A stretch of 64,000 nt of DNA from Hibiscus mutabilis (taxonomy: Eukaryota > Streptophyta > Magnoliopsida > Malvales > Malvaceae): NCBI GenBank assembly GCA_019671005.1, contig CM033752.1, positions 24,250,969 through 24,314,968 on the forward strand. Direction: 5' to 3'. A program made the position numbers and the translations under genes. Position 1 is the first letter of the stretch. Each line of letters begins with the position of its first letter. Under the pieces are notes generated by a model. It worked only from the letters and a program-made list of their open reading frames with translations, was not told the origin of the DNA and did no database searches. Positions 1 to 9,744 of this stretch are shown here, in pieces.

Positions 1-1
1 G

Positions 2-412
2 AAATCACAATGTCGGGAAAGCACTATGCGACCTAGGGGCTAGCATAAACTTGATGCCTAAATCGGTTTTTTGAAACTAGGAATCGGGAAGGCAAGACCT
101 ACAACAGATTATCTGCTGCTGGCTAGCCGCCAGATCCTATGTGCATCCGAGAGGGAAAAATCGAGGACATCTTGGTAAAAGTTGATAAATTCATTTTTCC
201 CGCTGACTTTATTGTTTTGGATTGTGAAGCGGATGAGCATGCACCTATCATTCTCGGAGACCATTCCTAGCGGCTGGGGAGAACCTTGATCGGCGTTGAA
301 AAGGGAGAACTCACAATGAGGGTGAATGACCAGCAGGTAAAACTAAATGTGTTCCAAACACTAAGGCATGCCGATGATCCGAAGAATGCCAACTACTTCA
401 TGCCACGGTAGA
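2..412 (+). pseudogene. Athila-type aspartic protease (PR) remnant
   Basis: Translation of the first bases gives CDLGASINLMP, the retroviral-type aspartic protease active-site signature in the D-L-G-A-S form usual for Athila and related gypsy elements. Further on, VDKFIFPADFIVLDCEADEH and then PIILG match the flap and second half of the domain; the segment ends with NANYFMPR followed by a stop near 411. The enzyme would process the Gag-Pol polyprotein in the particle. A one-base frameshift near 71-75 and a stop near 268 break the domain. The window starts inside the gene, so the N-terminus and gag are not visible. Confidence 0.85.
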
Positions 413-434
413 GTTTAACCGATGAGGAATTTAG

Positions 435-1640
435 TTGCCTCGGCAACTACATTGCCGATCGAGAGGAACTGAGGAGTATGAAGAACCGGTCGATGAGGAA
501 CAACCAGAAGAGGTAAATTGGCTAGTCAATCGACCAGGTACATACTTTGAACCACTGGACTACTCAGGTAAGGAAGGTAAGATCGAAAAACCCTCTATCG
601 AAAATCCACCAATTCTTGAGTTGAAACAATTGCGAGCAATGAAATATGTATACTTAGGGATCGATAATACATTACCTGTAATTATTTCCTCTAAGTTACA
701 GCCTGAAGCGAGAAAAGAAGCTGATCAACATGTTGAAGCTACATAAAAAGGCAATAGGGTGGACAATTGCCGACTTGAAGGGAATTAGCCCGGCGGTGTG
801 CATGCACAAGATCTTGTTGGAAGATAACCACAAACCTTCAATTGAGGCCCAGAGAAGACTGAATCATGCCATGAAAGGGGTTGTAATGAAAGAAATCATC
901 AAGTGGCTTGACGTAGGCATTATATACCCTATCTCCGATAGTACGTGGGTAAGTCCGGTACAATGTGTGCCGAAAAGGGAGAGGTATAACAGTGGTAAGC
1001 AATGAAAATAATGAACTTATCCCAACCAGCAGATTGTGACCGGTTGGAGGGTTTGTATGGACTATCGAAAGCTAAACAAAGCCACTAGGAAAGATCACTT
1101 CCCATTACCCTTTATTGATCAAATGCTTGACCGTCTTGCGGGTAAACCCTTTTCTTGTTTTCTTGATGGTTATTCAGGTTACAATCAGATTGCCATAGCA
1201 CCAAAAGATCAAGAAAAGACAACCTTCACATGCCCATACGGTACTTATGCCTTCCGAAGGATGCCGTTCGGATTATGTAACGCCCGGCAACCTTCCAAAG
1301 ATGCATGATGGCGCTCTTTTCGGACATGGTCGAAGACTTCCTTGAGATCTTCATGGATGATTTTTCGGTTTTGGTAATGACTTGACGGCTGTCTCGGCAA
1401 TTTAGAGAGGTGTTGGCAAGATGTGAAGAAACGGATTTAGTCCTCAATTGGGAGAAATGCCACTTTATGGTAGATGAAGGAATAGTGCTCGGCCATAAGA
1501 TTTCATCCAAGGGAATTGAAGTAGACAAAGCCAAGGTGGATGTGATCGAGAGATTACCCCACCAAATTCGGTTAAAGGAATTGAAGTTTTCTCGGACATG
1601 CGAGTTTTTACAGGGGGAGGTTCATTCATAATTTTTCTAA
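435..1640 (+). pseudogene. Athila-type reverse transcriptase (RT) remnant
   Basis: About 435-1005 is the connector before RT (acidic, ending in a PISDSTWVSPVQCVPK block typical of the RT start). The RT palm follows at 1036-1480: WRVCMDYRKLN, then HFPLPFIDQMLDRLAG, FLDGYSGYNQI, the MPFGLCNA block, and the catalytic site as FMDDF at about 1350-1364, the usual Athila variant of YxDD. Downstream, NWEKCHFMV and GIVLGHKIS are the thumb motifs. The domain copies element RNA into DNA in the cytoplasmic particle. It is interrupted by frame changes around 1005, 1290 and 1385. Function is clear from motifs; the gene is dead. Confidence 0.9.
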
Positions 1641-1649
1641 AATCACTAA

Positions 1650-2140
1650 ACCTTTGTGTGTCTGCTTGAACAGGATAAAGTCTTCGATTTTGATGATTCT
1701 TGCACTCAAGCATTTGAAACCCTAAAGAAAAAGCTTGCCTCGGCACCCATTGTCGTTCCACCAGTTGGGACGCTACCTTTTGAGCTCATGTGTGATGCAA
1801 GTGATTTCGCGGTAGGAGCAGTCCTAGGCCAACGCACGGTAAAACCTTCCATGTGATATACTACGCTAGTAAAACTCTTAACGATGCTCAAGTGAATTAC
1901 ACAACAACGGAGAAAGAGTTACTAGCTGTAGTTTTCGCATTTGACAAGTTCGATCCTATTTAATTGGTACAAAGGTAATTGTTCATACGGACCATTCGAC
2001 AATCAAATACTTATTTGCTAAAAAGGATGCTAAACCTCGTTTGATTCGTTGGATATTACTTTTACAAGAATTTGATATTGAAATTGGGGCGGAAAGGAAC
2101 AGAAAATCAAGTGGCGATCACTTATCACGTTTGGAACGCA
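1650..2140 (+). pseudogene. Athila-type RNase H remnant
   Basis: Directly after RT, MCDASDFAVGAVLGQR (starting at 1788) is the first RNase H motif of gypsy elements and contains the first catalytic Asp. The expected segments follow in shifting frames: a YYASKTL-like piece near 1860, the TTEKELLAVVFA block near 1905-1940, an HTDHS/IKYLF piece near 1985-2015, and finally DHLSRLE near 2116-2136, which marks the RNase H end. The domain would remove the RNA strand during reverse transcription. At least two frameshifts and a stop (about 1854) make it nonfunctional. The linker after it is unusually long and repetitive. Confidence 0.82.
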
Positions 2141-2199
2141 ATAGGGAAGAGGACGCGGATCTAGAGATATGCGATGCATTCCCGGATGAACAAATTCTA

Positions 2200-2360
2200 A
2201 TCGCCTCGGCAACCCTTGACGCCTCGACAGCCCATGACGCCTCGGCAACCCATGGAAGCACACGCCTCGGCAACTCGACGCCGCTTGCAGTCTTTGGCGA
2301 GCACGCCTCGGCAATTTTGGGAGCGAACACTACGGCAAGCACATGCCCCGGCAATACCAC
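2200..2360 (+). repeat. Imperfect CCTCGGCAAC repeats in the RNase H-integrase linker
   Basis: The linker between RNase H and the conserved YADLVNFLVCG block holds at least four copies of GCCTCGGCAA (starts near 2203, 2239, 2264, 2305) plus the variants GCCTCGACAG, CTACGGCAAG and GCCCCGGCAAT. The units are spaced 25-41 bases apart rather than in strict tandem. In the open frame they encode an Ala/Ser/Thr-rich stretch not expected in this linker. The same core recurs elsewhere in the element. Confidence 0.8.
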
Positions 2361-2379
2361 CCTCGTACGCAGATTTAGT

Positions 2380-3641
2380 TAACTTCCTTGTTTGTGGTAT
2401 TTTTCCGTATGGCATCACTCACCAAGGGAAGAAGCGGTTCCGCCATAATGCTAAGCATTACTTTTTGGGACGAGCCTCTTTTGTTTAAACAATGTGCAGA
2501 TCGGGTTATACGCCGATGTGTCCCTGAAGAAGAGCAACAGAATGTACTCGGCAATGCCATTCTTCACCCTATGGAGGACATTTTGGAGGAGCTCGTATCA
2601 TGGCCAAAGTCTTGCAATCCGGTTTGTATTGGCCAACATTGTACAAAGATGCCCAAGACTTTTACAAGCAATGTGATCGTTGCGGAGGGCGGGCAATATC
2701 TCTAGACGACATGAGATGCCACTCGAACAACATCATCGAGGTAGAACTGTTCGATGTATGGGGATCGATTTTATGGGACCTTTCCCATCGTCATTCGGCA
2801 ACCTCTACATCTTACTCGCCGTCGACTATGTGTCTAAATGGGTAGAGGCAGCTGCGAGTTCCCAACGATGATTCCAAGACCGTGCAACGATTCTGCAGAA
2901 AAACATATTTACGGTTTGGGATGCCGAGAGCAATTATCAGCGACGGGGCAAGCATTTTGACAATAGACTAATTGCCAAGATGTTGCGCGCCGGCATATCA
3001 CACAAGATCGCCACGGCATATCACCCACAAACCAACGGGCAAGCAGAAATTTCCAACCGGGAGTTGAAGGGAATACTCGAGAAAGTTGTAAATCCCTCAA
3101 GGAAGGATTGGTCATTAAGACTAGATGACGACTTTGGGCATATCGCTTTGCATTCAAAACACCATTAGGTATGTCCCCCTTCCGGCCTGTCTATGGTAAA
3201 ACATGTCATCTACGGTGGAAATCGAGCACAAGGCGTCTTTGGGCAATCAAGACCGTGAATATGGATTGGGAAAAAGTGCGGACAAAAAAGCGCTTGATGG
3301 ATCTCAATGAGATAGAAGAATTTCGTGCACTCGCCTATAACAATGCACGAATCTACAAGGAGAAAACAAAGCGATGGCATGACAAGAAACTATTGCCACG
3401 GCAATTCACGCCAGGGCAACTAGTTCTCCTATTCAATTCTCGGCTAAAACTTTTCCCGGGAAAGTTGAAATCAAGATGGTCGGGACCATTCGAAGTCGTC
3501 AAACCATTCTCCCACGGTGCAGTGATAATCAAGTCCATCTCTGACAACCATGAATTCAAAGTTAATGGACAAAGATTGAAGCACTACAATGGTGCCCATG
3601 TGGAACGTAACAAGGAAGTGGTCAATTTAGGAGATGCATGA
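2380..3641 (+). pseudogene. Athila-type integrase (INT) remnant
   Basis: The HHCC zinc-binding module is readable at about 2515-2690 (HSSPYGGH then QCDRC). The catalytic core follows: GIDFMGPFPSSFGN with the first Asp near 2765, YVSKWVEAAA, AIISDG with the second Asp near 2936, and TNGQAEISNRELK with the catalytic Glu near 3040. The C-terminal part is the best preserved: one frame from 3171 to 3641 carries LWAIKTVNMDW, the KEKTKRWHDKK region, GQLVLLFNSRLKLFPGKL and WSGPFEVVKPFSHGAV, the usual INT C-terminus of Athila/Tat elements. There is no chromodomain. Frameshifts near 2700, 2860 and 3150 disable it. Confidence 0.88.
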
Positions 3642-4186
3642 GCATGCTCTCCCTTTTGATATTTTTATTTTTATTTATTTTTATTTTTATTTTTGTTTTT
3701 GTCGATTATTTAATTATTTATTTTTCATTTTTTCCGATTATTATTTTTTATTATTTTATTATTTTGCCGATTATTAGTAGTTTTAGGATAGATTTTTTTT
3801 ATTCAAGTCTAAGAATCCTATTACACATCTTTATTTATTTTCTTTATTAGTTTATCTTTAATTTTAATCCTTATTTGATTGGTTTTTGAATTGTAGGAAA
3901 GGAAGTTCAAGAGAAAGAAGGAATTCTAAACCAAGTAGGAAAACATCTTCAACAAGGAAACTAATGGGCTGAATCTAAGGCTTATATAAAGCCTCCAATT
4001 CATCCTAACCAAAACCCCTTTTGTCGAAAATTCCTACCAAACCCTAACCCATTTGTCGATTTCCCCTAATCCCACCCACCTATCTTTTCTATAAAACCCA
4101 TCACCCTTAACCTATTCCTACTTTCTATCTTGCAACTTTTTAGTTTCTTTTCTTTTCTTTGTTTTTACTCACAACCAAGATCATAC
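3642..4186 (+). other. Spacer between pol and the 3' frame: AT-rich tract and possible splice acceptor
   Basis: No gene. The first 200 bases are low-complexity, rich in ATTTTT units on the + strand (3655-3850). Near 3870-3896 a T-rich run ends in TTTGAATTGTAG, followed by GGAAAGG, which looks like a plant 3' splice site just upstream of the 3' frame. Downstream it becomes C-rich (repeated AACCC near 4010-4120). A spliced subgenomic RNA for the 3' frame would need such a site; this is inference. Confidence 0.45.
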
Positions 4187-5618
4187 ATGGCATCCAAGAT
4201 TAAACTTTTAGTTCATCCAAGTTCCTCTAAAGAACCAAGATACAAGAAGTTTGCTACACCGGCGGTTCAAGAAAGATTTCAATCAAAGTTTGAAAGCCGG
4301 AAGATTCATGAAGAACAAGGCTTTGAATACTCAGATCTCAAGATTTGGCCTTGAACCATTCAGCTTCAAAAGGATTGCACATCAAAAGTGGCAAATCTTT
4401 TGCCATCAACTGGAACCGGGTAACATCTCATGGGTAAGAGAATTCTATGCTCACTCACCTAACCCGGATAATCCTTATGTTTTTGTTCGTGACAAGGCCA
4501 TACTTATAAGTCCCGAAAGCATCAACACCTTTTACGGACTTTACATTGAGAAGGACGAACATCAAGCCTTCGTTGACCAAATCAATCCCAAGCAACTCGA
4601 CAAGGTGCTTCAAGAACTCACTCAACCGGGAACTCATTGGAACGACGGTAAATACAAGGGCACGGTAAATCGCCTTCGGCTTAAACCCGAGGCAAAACTA
4701 TGGAATAAGTTTGTTAAAACTTCTTTAATGCCCTCCACACACAATACTACCGTTGACATACCACGTCTTTTGCTCATGCATTCTATTTTGCATAATCGCA
4801 TCATTAACATTGGAAAAATTATTTGCGATGAGATTTTTGTATGCAGCTCAAAAGATAAGGGTTATCTTTTCTTCCCTTGCTTAATTTCCAATCTTTGCAA
4901 GGAGATGCATGTCCCGAGTGAGTCCACCGATGAAAAGGCCCTACCCAAGTCTGGTTGGAATCAAACACTAATCCGGAAGCTAATGGGAGAGGCACGGGAG
5001 ATTCTTCAAGGCCTCCAATTGCCACGGCAACTCTCGCCGCCGCCGCAAAATCCCTAATGCCCAAGCACCTAACGCCAGGGCAACTCGGCCATTAATCCCG
5101 GGACACATTGAAGCACTTTTGCACCCATTGGAAAGCAGCCTAAGGCAAATTGAAGATCGGCAACTAATGTTCATGCGGTACATGAAGGAGCACAACAATG
5201 CCATCACCCAAGTCATCCTAGAAAGGTACCGGACAACCGTGTGCCGTTCCCAATATTTCCGCCGATATCCTTGCCATCGCAACCAAGGAAGCTGACGCCA
5301 CGGCAACCAACCCCGACAACGCCCGGCAACCACTGAAAAAGCCAAAGGTAAAGCACCTATGCTGAATCAACTCCTACGGAATCATTTTCTGATTTTTTCA
5401 GATTCGGACGAGTCCTCCATTGAACCAATAAAGACCGCACCAATTGAATCCTCCAAACGAAAAGCCATTGACATTGATGAAGAGGATGATGAGGACAACC
5501 CGTCACGAGGATCGATTCCACCACGGCAACAAGAAAACAACCATTGCGTTCAAGCAAGAAAATCAAGACGCCAACTAGAAGGAAACTAATCATCTACGAT
5601 GACGAACTCTCGGAGTAA
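4187..5618 (+). pseudogene. Athila 3' extra ORF (putative plant transposon-protein domain)
   Basis: Starts MASKIKLLVHPSSS at 4187. The conserved block DLKIWP / LEPFSFKRIAHQKWQIFC, then WVREFYAHS, YVFVRDKAILISPESINTFYGL, the PEAKLWNKFVKTSLMPSTH segment and RLLLMHSILHNRIINIGKII match the plant-specific domain found after or outside pol in Athila-lineage elements, sometimes called env-like. Its biochemical role is not established. A one-base frameshift near 4335-4350 splits the N-terminus from the 268-codon main frame (to 5057). The tail continues through frame changes in Pro/Thr- and Asp/Glu-rich sequence to a LIIYDDELSE end at about 5618. No signal peptide or clear membrane segment is seen, so an envelope role is unsupported here. 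Confidence 0.78.
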
Positions 5619-6014
5619 GTCCTCGTATGCATTTTTATTTTTATTATTATTTTTCGTTATTTTTATGCATGCATTGAGGACAATGCCTCACTCGAGTTTG
5701 GGGGGGATTGTTATTAGTAATTACCATGTTTAGTTACATTAATCTTAAGCATTACATTTAGGATACATAAATTGCTTGCCATGCCTTTAAATTGGAACAA
5801 GAATTGTTTAGATTTGATGAATATTCAATGATGACTTTACCAATGCACTTAATTGATAGAATTTTTATTCTAGGATAACCATGAAAAACTTAGAATTGTA
5901 CTATGATGCTAAATTTGATGAAACACTTTGTTGTGGTTTGATTGATTTAAGGAGTTCTAGTAAACTTAGGTTGATAATTAACTAATTGGGGATTAGAATA
6001 AAAATTGGATGAAT
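5619..6014 (+). other. Athila 3' UTR, first part, with internal polypurine-like tract
   Basis: No gene. At 5671-5686 the arms GCATTG and CAATGC flank an AGGA loop, followed by GAGTTT and a run of seven G at 5700-5706. This is the same hairpin-plus-purine arrangement as the true PPT at 6451-6485. The remainder is AT-rich and unremarkable. Confidence 0.6.
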
Positions 6015-6203
6015 GCTAGAGGTGCCCGAAATTGGCTCTAGCATATGCTAAAAAAATTTGATCACTAGAGGTGCCCAAAGCGGCTCTAGGAGGCGTTAAA
6101 ATTTTTTCGGTTAACTAGAGGTGCCCGAAACCGGCTCTAGTCGATTAAATTACTTAAGAAAACTAAAAATAAAATACTAGAGGTGCCCGAAATTGGCTCT
6201 AGT
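6015..6203 (+). repeat. Four spaced hairpin repeats, CTAGAGGTGCCC .. GGCTCTAG
   Basis: Four near-identical 25-26 base units lie at 6017-6042, 6065-6089, 6115-6140 and 6177-6202, with start-to-start spacing of 48, 50 and 62. Each has arms CTAGAG and CTCTAG around GTGCCC and a variable centre (CGAAATTGG, CAAAGCGG, CGAAACCGG, CGAAATTGG). In copies 1, 3 and 4 the outer flanks extend the pairing by one to three bases. They sit about 280 bases upstream of the PPT. Confidence 0.85.
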
Positions 6204-6450
6204 TAAAACATGTTAAAAAGAACCCAATGAAGTAATTTGAAAACCTATTGTTTGCATAGAATCCGAAAAATCAACTTGCACACAACTCCGCACACACTCA
6301 CAAGCATTATAGTTTGATTCCGAGTAATTCATCAGTTTTCTGAAAAATAAAAAGCCAATCATACTTTGTGCCCCGGTTCAGAGAATTGAAATCAAGTTCA
6401 AAGCTAAGTTTGTGAAAATTTGAAGTCTTGGCAGGTAATTATGAGTTTGC

Positions 6451-6485
6451 ATTGCTTGAGGACAAGCAATAGTTCGAGTTTGGGG
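6451..6485 (+). other. Polypurine tract (PPT) with preceding hairpin
   Basis: GAGTTTGGGG at 6476-6485 immediately precedes the LTR and is the expected plus-strand primer site. Just before it the arms ATTGCTTG (6451-6458) and CAAGCAAT (6463-6470) form a perfect 8 bp stem with loop AGGA. This hairpin-PPT pairing is a recurring feature of plant Athila-like elements. Confidence 0.8.
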
Positions 6486-8043
6486 TGTGATAAGTGTTCA
6501 AAAAGTACTATTTTTCTTACCCTTTTTACTCATATTATTGTTAGACTTAGGCTCATAATAGTTGCATAGTTAGCCATTCATGCATTAATCCATGATTCCT
6601 TCAATTGTTGAGCTTGATTACATAACTTGGTGATTTTTGTGGAAATAGATGCTGCTTTGGTGTGTTTTTGTGTATGTATGTGCAGGATCACTTGCCAAAG
6701 CAATGCCGAGCTAGTTGCCAGGGCAATGCATGAAGGATATGCCGAGCTAGTTGCAGGCGGGTGCATGAAGAGACGCGAGCCAGTTGCCATGGCATTTGTC
6801 GACAAAGACCAAAAGCAATATGGATGTCGAAATTCATGATTTTACAAGCCCAAGATGACATGGAACAAGGTCCAAGCCCAAAGGAATTTGATTGCCATGC
6901 AGAGATTAAAGAAGAATTAAATTCCAAGAGGATAGGAGAAGTTCTAATAGGAATAAAATTATAATAAAGAATTATATTCTTTAAAGATAATTTAATTCCA
7001 ACTCAAACTCCTCCTCAAAAAAAGGACTTTGGCCTAGCCCTATAAATATCAAGGAGATTTCGACAACTCCAAAGGAGAGAGCAAGAGGGAAATTTCGGCA
7101 AGTCCAAGTAGGGCAAGAGGAGAGAATTTTCGGCAAGCATCTAGGGCAAGGAGGATTTCGACAAGCCTCTTCCTTCATCCTTGTTCGATTGGGTTCATGC
7201 TAGGGATTAATTATCTTGTGTTTCTTTGGAACCTAGCCATGAACTAAATTTACTTGGCTATGGTTATTGTGTTTTGAGATTGTGAGAAACTATTGGTTTT
7301 TGTTTAGGTAATAAGAGTTTGCACTTTTCTATTTCAAGGTTTATTCATTCTTGATTCTTATTATTGTTTGCGAGTGAATTGGGAGAGGATCTCGTAATTT
7401 CATCCATTTATCTAATATCGGGAGAGTTAGATTCAAGAAACGAATGAATATGATCTTTATTCAATCCAATGATGGTGAAGATTAATCCGGCTTAGGAATA
7501 AGTTAAGGATTTCAACGGCTAAAAGGAGCGCAAGATTGGTTGTTGTTCACCCTTGATTCACGCAGGGATGTATTATCAAGGCATGCACAAATAGCTAGAG
7601 TTTCGACTTAGGGATAAGAAGAAACCATTGAAGAACGCTCCGCCGAACCTTGAAGTTGCTGCCCAGTCGCCCAAGTAGTTGCCCAACTAGTCGCCCAAGC
7701 AACCATCAATTAGTCGCTACGGCAACCCCGTCGTGCAAGTTGCCACGGCAACTGAGTTGCCCGTGCACTCTTTTACCAAGACAATCCAATCGGCTATCAC
7801 ACCTCAACTCACGATAACCTAGCCTATCTCTCTCATTCGAATCCATCTTTTCTTTTACTTAATTGCTTTCTAGATTAGTTATTAGTTAAAACTTCTATAA
7901 TCCTTCACTTGTGTTTTTACTTTTTACAGTGCAAGAGACTAGATTCTTGAAGTGGCACCAATCCCTGTGGAGACGATATCTTTTATACTATAACTTGCGA
8001 CGTGTATACTTGCACATTTGCGTAGCACTTATTACGCGCAACA
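6486..8043 (+). repeat. Athila 3' LTR, 1558 bp
   Basis: Begins TGTGATAAGTG directly after the PPT and ends CGCGCAACA where Ogre RT sequence resumes, so it has TGT..ACA ends. The last 100 bases have the pattern CCTGTGGAGACGATATC, CTTGCGACG, GTATACTTGCACA that is characteristic of Athila/Tat LTR ends. It carries repeated TTGCC..GGCAA palindromes near 6715 and 7739. The 5' LTR lies outside the window, so divergence and the target duplication cannot be measured. Confidence 0.85.
7041..7048 (+). promoter_or_regulatory. TATA box of the Athila LTR
   Basis: TATAAATA follows GCCTAGCCC in the middle of the LTR, about 555 bases from its start. Position and sequence suit the Pol II promoter that would start the genomic transcript in a 5' LTR copy. 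In this 3' LTR it would drive transcription to the right, antisense to the Ogre element. Confidence 0.6.
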
Positions 8044-8921
8044 GTGCTCCTCCTCTGTTCGGGACTTGGCGATCATGTCGTCCACGTATACTTCTATTTC
8101 TTTGTGCATCATGTCATGGAAAAGAGTCACCATTGCTCTTTGGTAAGTTTCCCCTGCATTCTTGAGCCCAAAAGGCATCACCCGATAACAAAAAGTGCCC
8201 CACATGGTTATGAATGTAGCTTTCTCAATGTCTTTAGAGTCCATCTTTATCTGGTTGTACCCTGAAAAGCCGTCCATGAATGAAAACCATGAATGTCCCG
8301 CAGTGTTGTCAACCAGCGTGTCAATATGTGGCAGGGAAAGTTGTCTTTAGGGATGGCTCGGTTTAGATCCCTATAATCTACACACATACGAACTTTCCCG
8401 TCCTTCTTCGATACTGGTACGATGTTTGCAACCCATTCGAGGTATTTGGCTACCTCCAAGAAACCAGCATCAAACTATTTTTTTATCTCTTCTCTGATTT
8501 TTAATAACATGCATGGTCTCATTCTCCGAAGTTTTTGTTGTATTGGCTTGCACTCCAGCTTTGCTGGCAATTTGTGCACCACTATGTCAGTATTCAATCC
8601 TAGCATATCTTGATAGGTCCAGGCGAAAACATCCTTAAATTCCTGAAGTAGGGTTATCAGTTCGTGCTTGGTTTTTGAGGAAAACGTCGTCCCTATTTTC
8701 ACTTCTTTTCTCTCTTCTTCAGTCCCCAAATTTACAACTTCTGTTTCTTCTTGGTGGGGCATGATCTGCCTTTCTTCGTTGGCCACCATTTTGCTCAACT
8801 CTACCGGGACCTCACATTCTATCTCATCATTTTTTCCTCAATTCCCTCTGAGATCTCAGGGCATTCAAAATTCACTCTGGGATTGGATCTGGTATCATTC
8901 ATATAGTCAATCATGAGCGAC
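8044..8921 (-). pseudogene. Ogre RT, truncated by Athila insertion
   Basis: The exon begins just after the acceptor site at 8922 with MIDYMNDTRSNP. The 5' extension has FKDVFAWTYQDMLGLNTDIVVH (8570-8640 region), the standard Ogre/Tat lead-in to RT. RT motifs follow: VANIVPVSKKDGKVRMCVDYRDLN, AIPKDNFP, MDGFSGYNQIKM, TFCYRVMPFGLKNA and the catalytic VYVDDMIAKS at about 8065-8095. The reading frame then breaks exactly at the Athila LTR (8043/8044) within SRTEEEH. A stop near 8475 and frame changes near 8250-8345 are independent lesions. The missing RNase H and integrase should lie left of the window. Confidence 0.9.
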
Positions 8922-9130
8922 CTGCATTAAATGAGAATGAATTGTATTGGGAAGAGGATGGCTTTATATGAAGTGAATGAACATGAAGAATGCATGAATG
9001 AAATAAATGAAATGTTTGTCATTCAAGAAAACGGGGGATATTTTCATTTCAACAAAAAAGTTAACATAGGTGCCCTATACAAAAGATCCTCATTGTTTAT
9101 GGGAAAAAACAAAAGGTTGATTCGGAGCAT
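8922..9130 (-). other. Probable Ogre intron between protease and RT
   Basis: Minus-strand reading leaves the protease-linker frame at a TAA (9131-9133) and re-enters coding at 8921. The AT- and pyrimidine-rich segment between ends CATTCTCATTTAATGCAG then GTCGCTCATG, a good plant 3' splice acceptor (AG at 8923-8922). Ogre elements are known for a spliced intron at this point. The donor was not identified with confidence. Confidence 0.6.
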
Positions 9131-9744
9131 TACTCTGATCTATTCCTAAAAACCACAGGTAGATCAATGCAGCTCCAGTTATCAAGTGTTTCCCCGGGAC
9201 GGCAGGGGCAGATGTTGGTCAACATTTTGCTGCCTTGGCCCTTTCCAGTTATCATGTTGATGTACATCCCTTCAAGTTATTCATTGAATATCTCCTCCTT
9301 GTTGAGTACGTCATTTTCCTTAATTGCCTCTTCAACTTCTTGACCTGGTTGGTAGAATCCTCCGGAGACAAAAGTGGTTTTCAAACTAGGAAAGGACATT
9401 GGTCTCCATGGAATGTCTTCTCCTTTAAATCTGGTTTTTCTTTGCTCTTCTTTTCTCTTTTATTCCTCTTTTCTCTGTTGGACACTTGGTTTGTAACCCA
9501 GCCCAAAACGGTCCTTCTTGGTGATCATACTTTTGGCTCTTAGGCTCCCTTGTAATCTCTTCCCCAACCCTCTTCCTACTTTGGCTCCTCGGCCCAAAGT
9601 TTCTGGGACGGTCATCTTGGTACAATTAGATAACCTGGGATAGGGGATCTGACTTCCCTCTGCGACGAATGTGGCATTCACTAGCTCTAATGCTCGAAAA
9701 GAGCATTCTGCAGCATCCTCGTCATTTTGAATATAGAGGGGCAT
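9131..9744 (-). pseudogene. Ogre protease-RT linker, glycine-rich patch
   Basis: After protease, the sequence reads NDEDAAECSFRALELVNATF, then PETLGRGAKVGRGLGKRLQG and KDRFGLGYKPS. These are conserved Ogre linker blocks with a G-patch-like spacing of glycines (GRG..GRGLGK..GLGY). It then changes frame near 9425 and reads TTFVSGGFYQPG and later SPC-like CPCRPGETLDNWSCIDLPVVF before a stop at 9131. In living Ogre copies this is the last exon segment before the intron. A G-patch would suggest RNA or RNase H-helicase contacts, but that is only a pattern resemblance. Confidence 0.65.

Larger units (their letters stand above)
1..8043 (+). mobile_element. Athila-type Ty3/gypsy retrotransposon, 5' part outside window
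   Basis: The left 8 kb reads as one decayed Ty3/gypsy element: protease, reverse transcriptase, RNase H, integrase, then an extra reading frame after pol of the kind Athila-lineage elements carry, a long 3' untranslated region, a polypurine tract and a complete 3' LTR. Gag and the 5' LTR would lie before base 1. Every domain is broken by stops or frameshifts, so the copy is not autonomous. Its right end falls inside the RT of the minus-strand Ogre-like element, which makes it the younger insertion. The lineage call rests on gene order, the extra 3' frame, the protease motif and the CCTGTGGA..TATACTTGCACA type of LTR end. Confidence 0.88.

Noticed and set aside
3638..3850. 70-codon hydrophobic reading frame suggesting a membrane protein
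   Set aside because: It is a translation of ATTTTT-type low-complexity sequence and has no homologous feel or conserved start context.
4187..5618. Calling the Athila 3' frame an envelope gene
   Set aside because: No signal peptide, fusion peptide or transmembrane segment was visible; only the plant-specific conserved domain is supported.
6015..6203. Four short repeats with similar spacing look superficially like a CRISPR array
   Set aside because: Spacers are AT-rich, of unequal length and few; the context is a plant retrotransposon 3' UTR. Hairpin repeats explain it.
8044..8265. Plus-strand frames of 73-84 codons right of the Athila LTR
   Set aside because: They are antisense shadows of the Ogre RT, which has recognisable motifs including YVDD.
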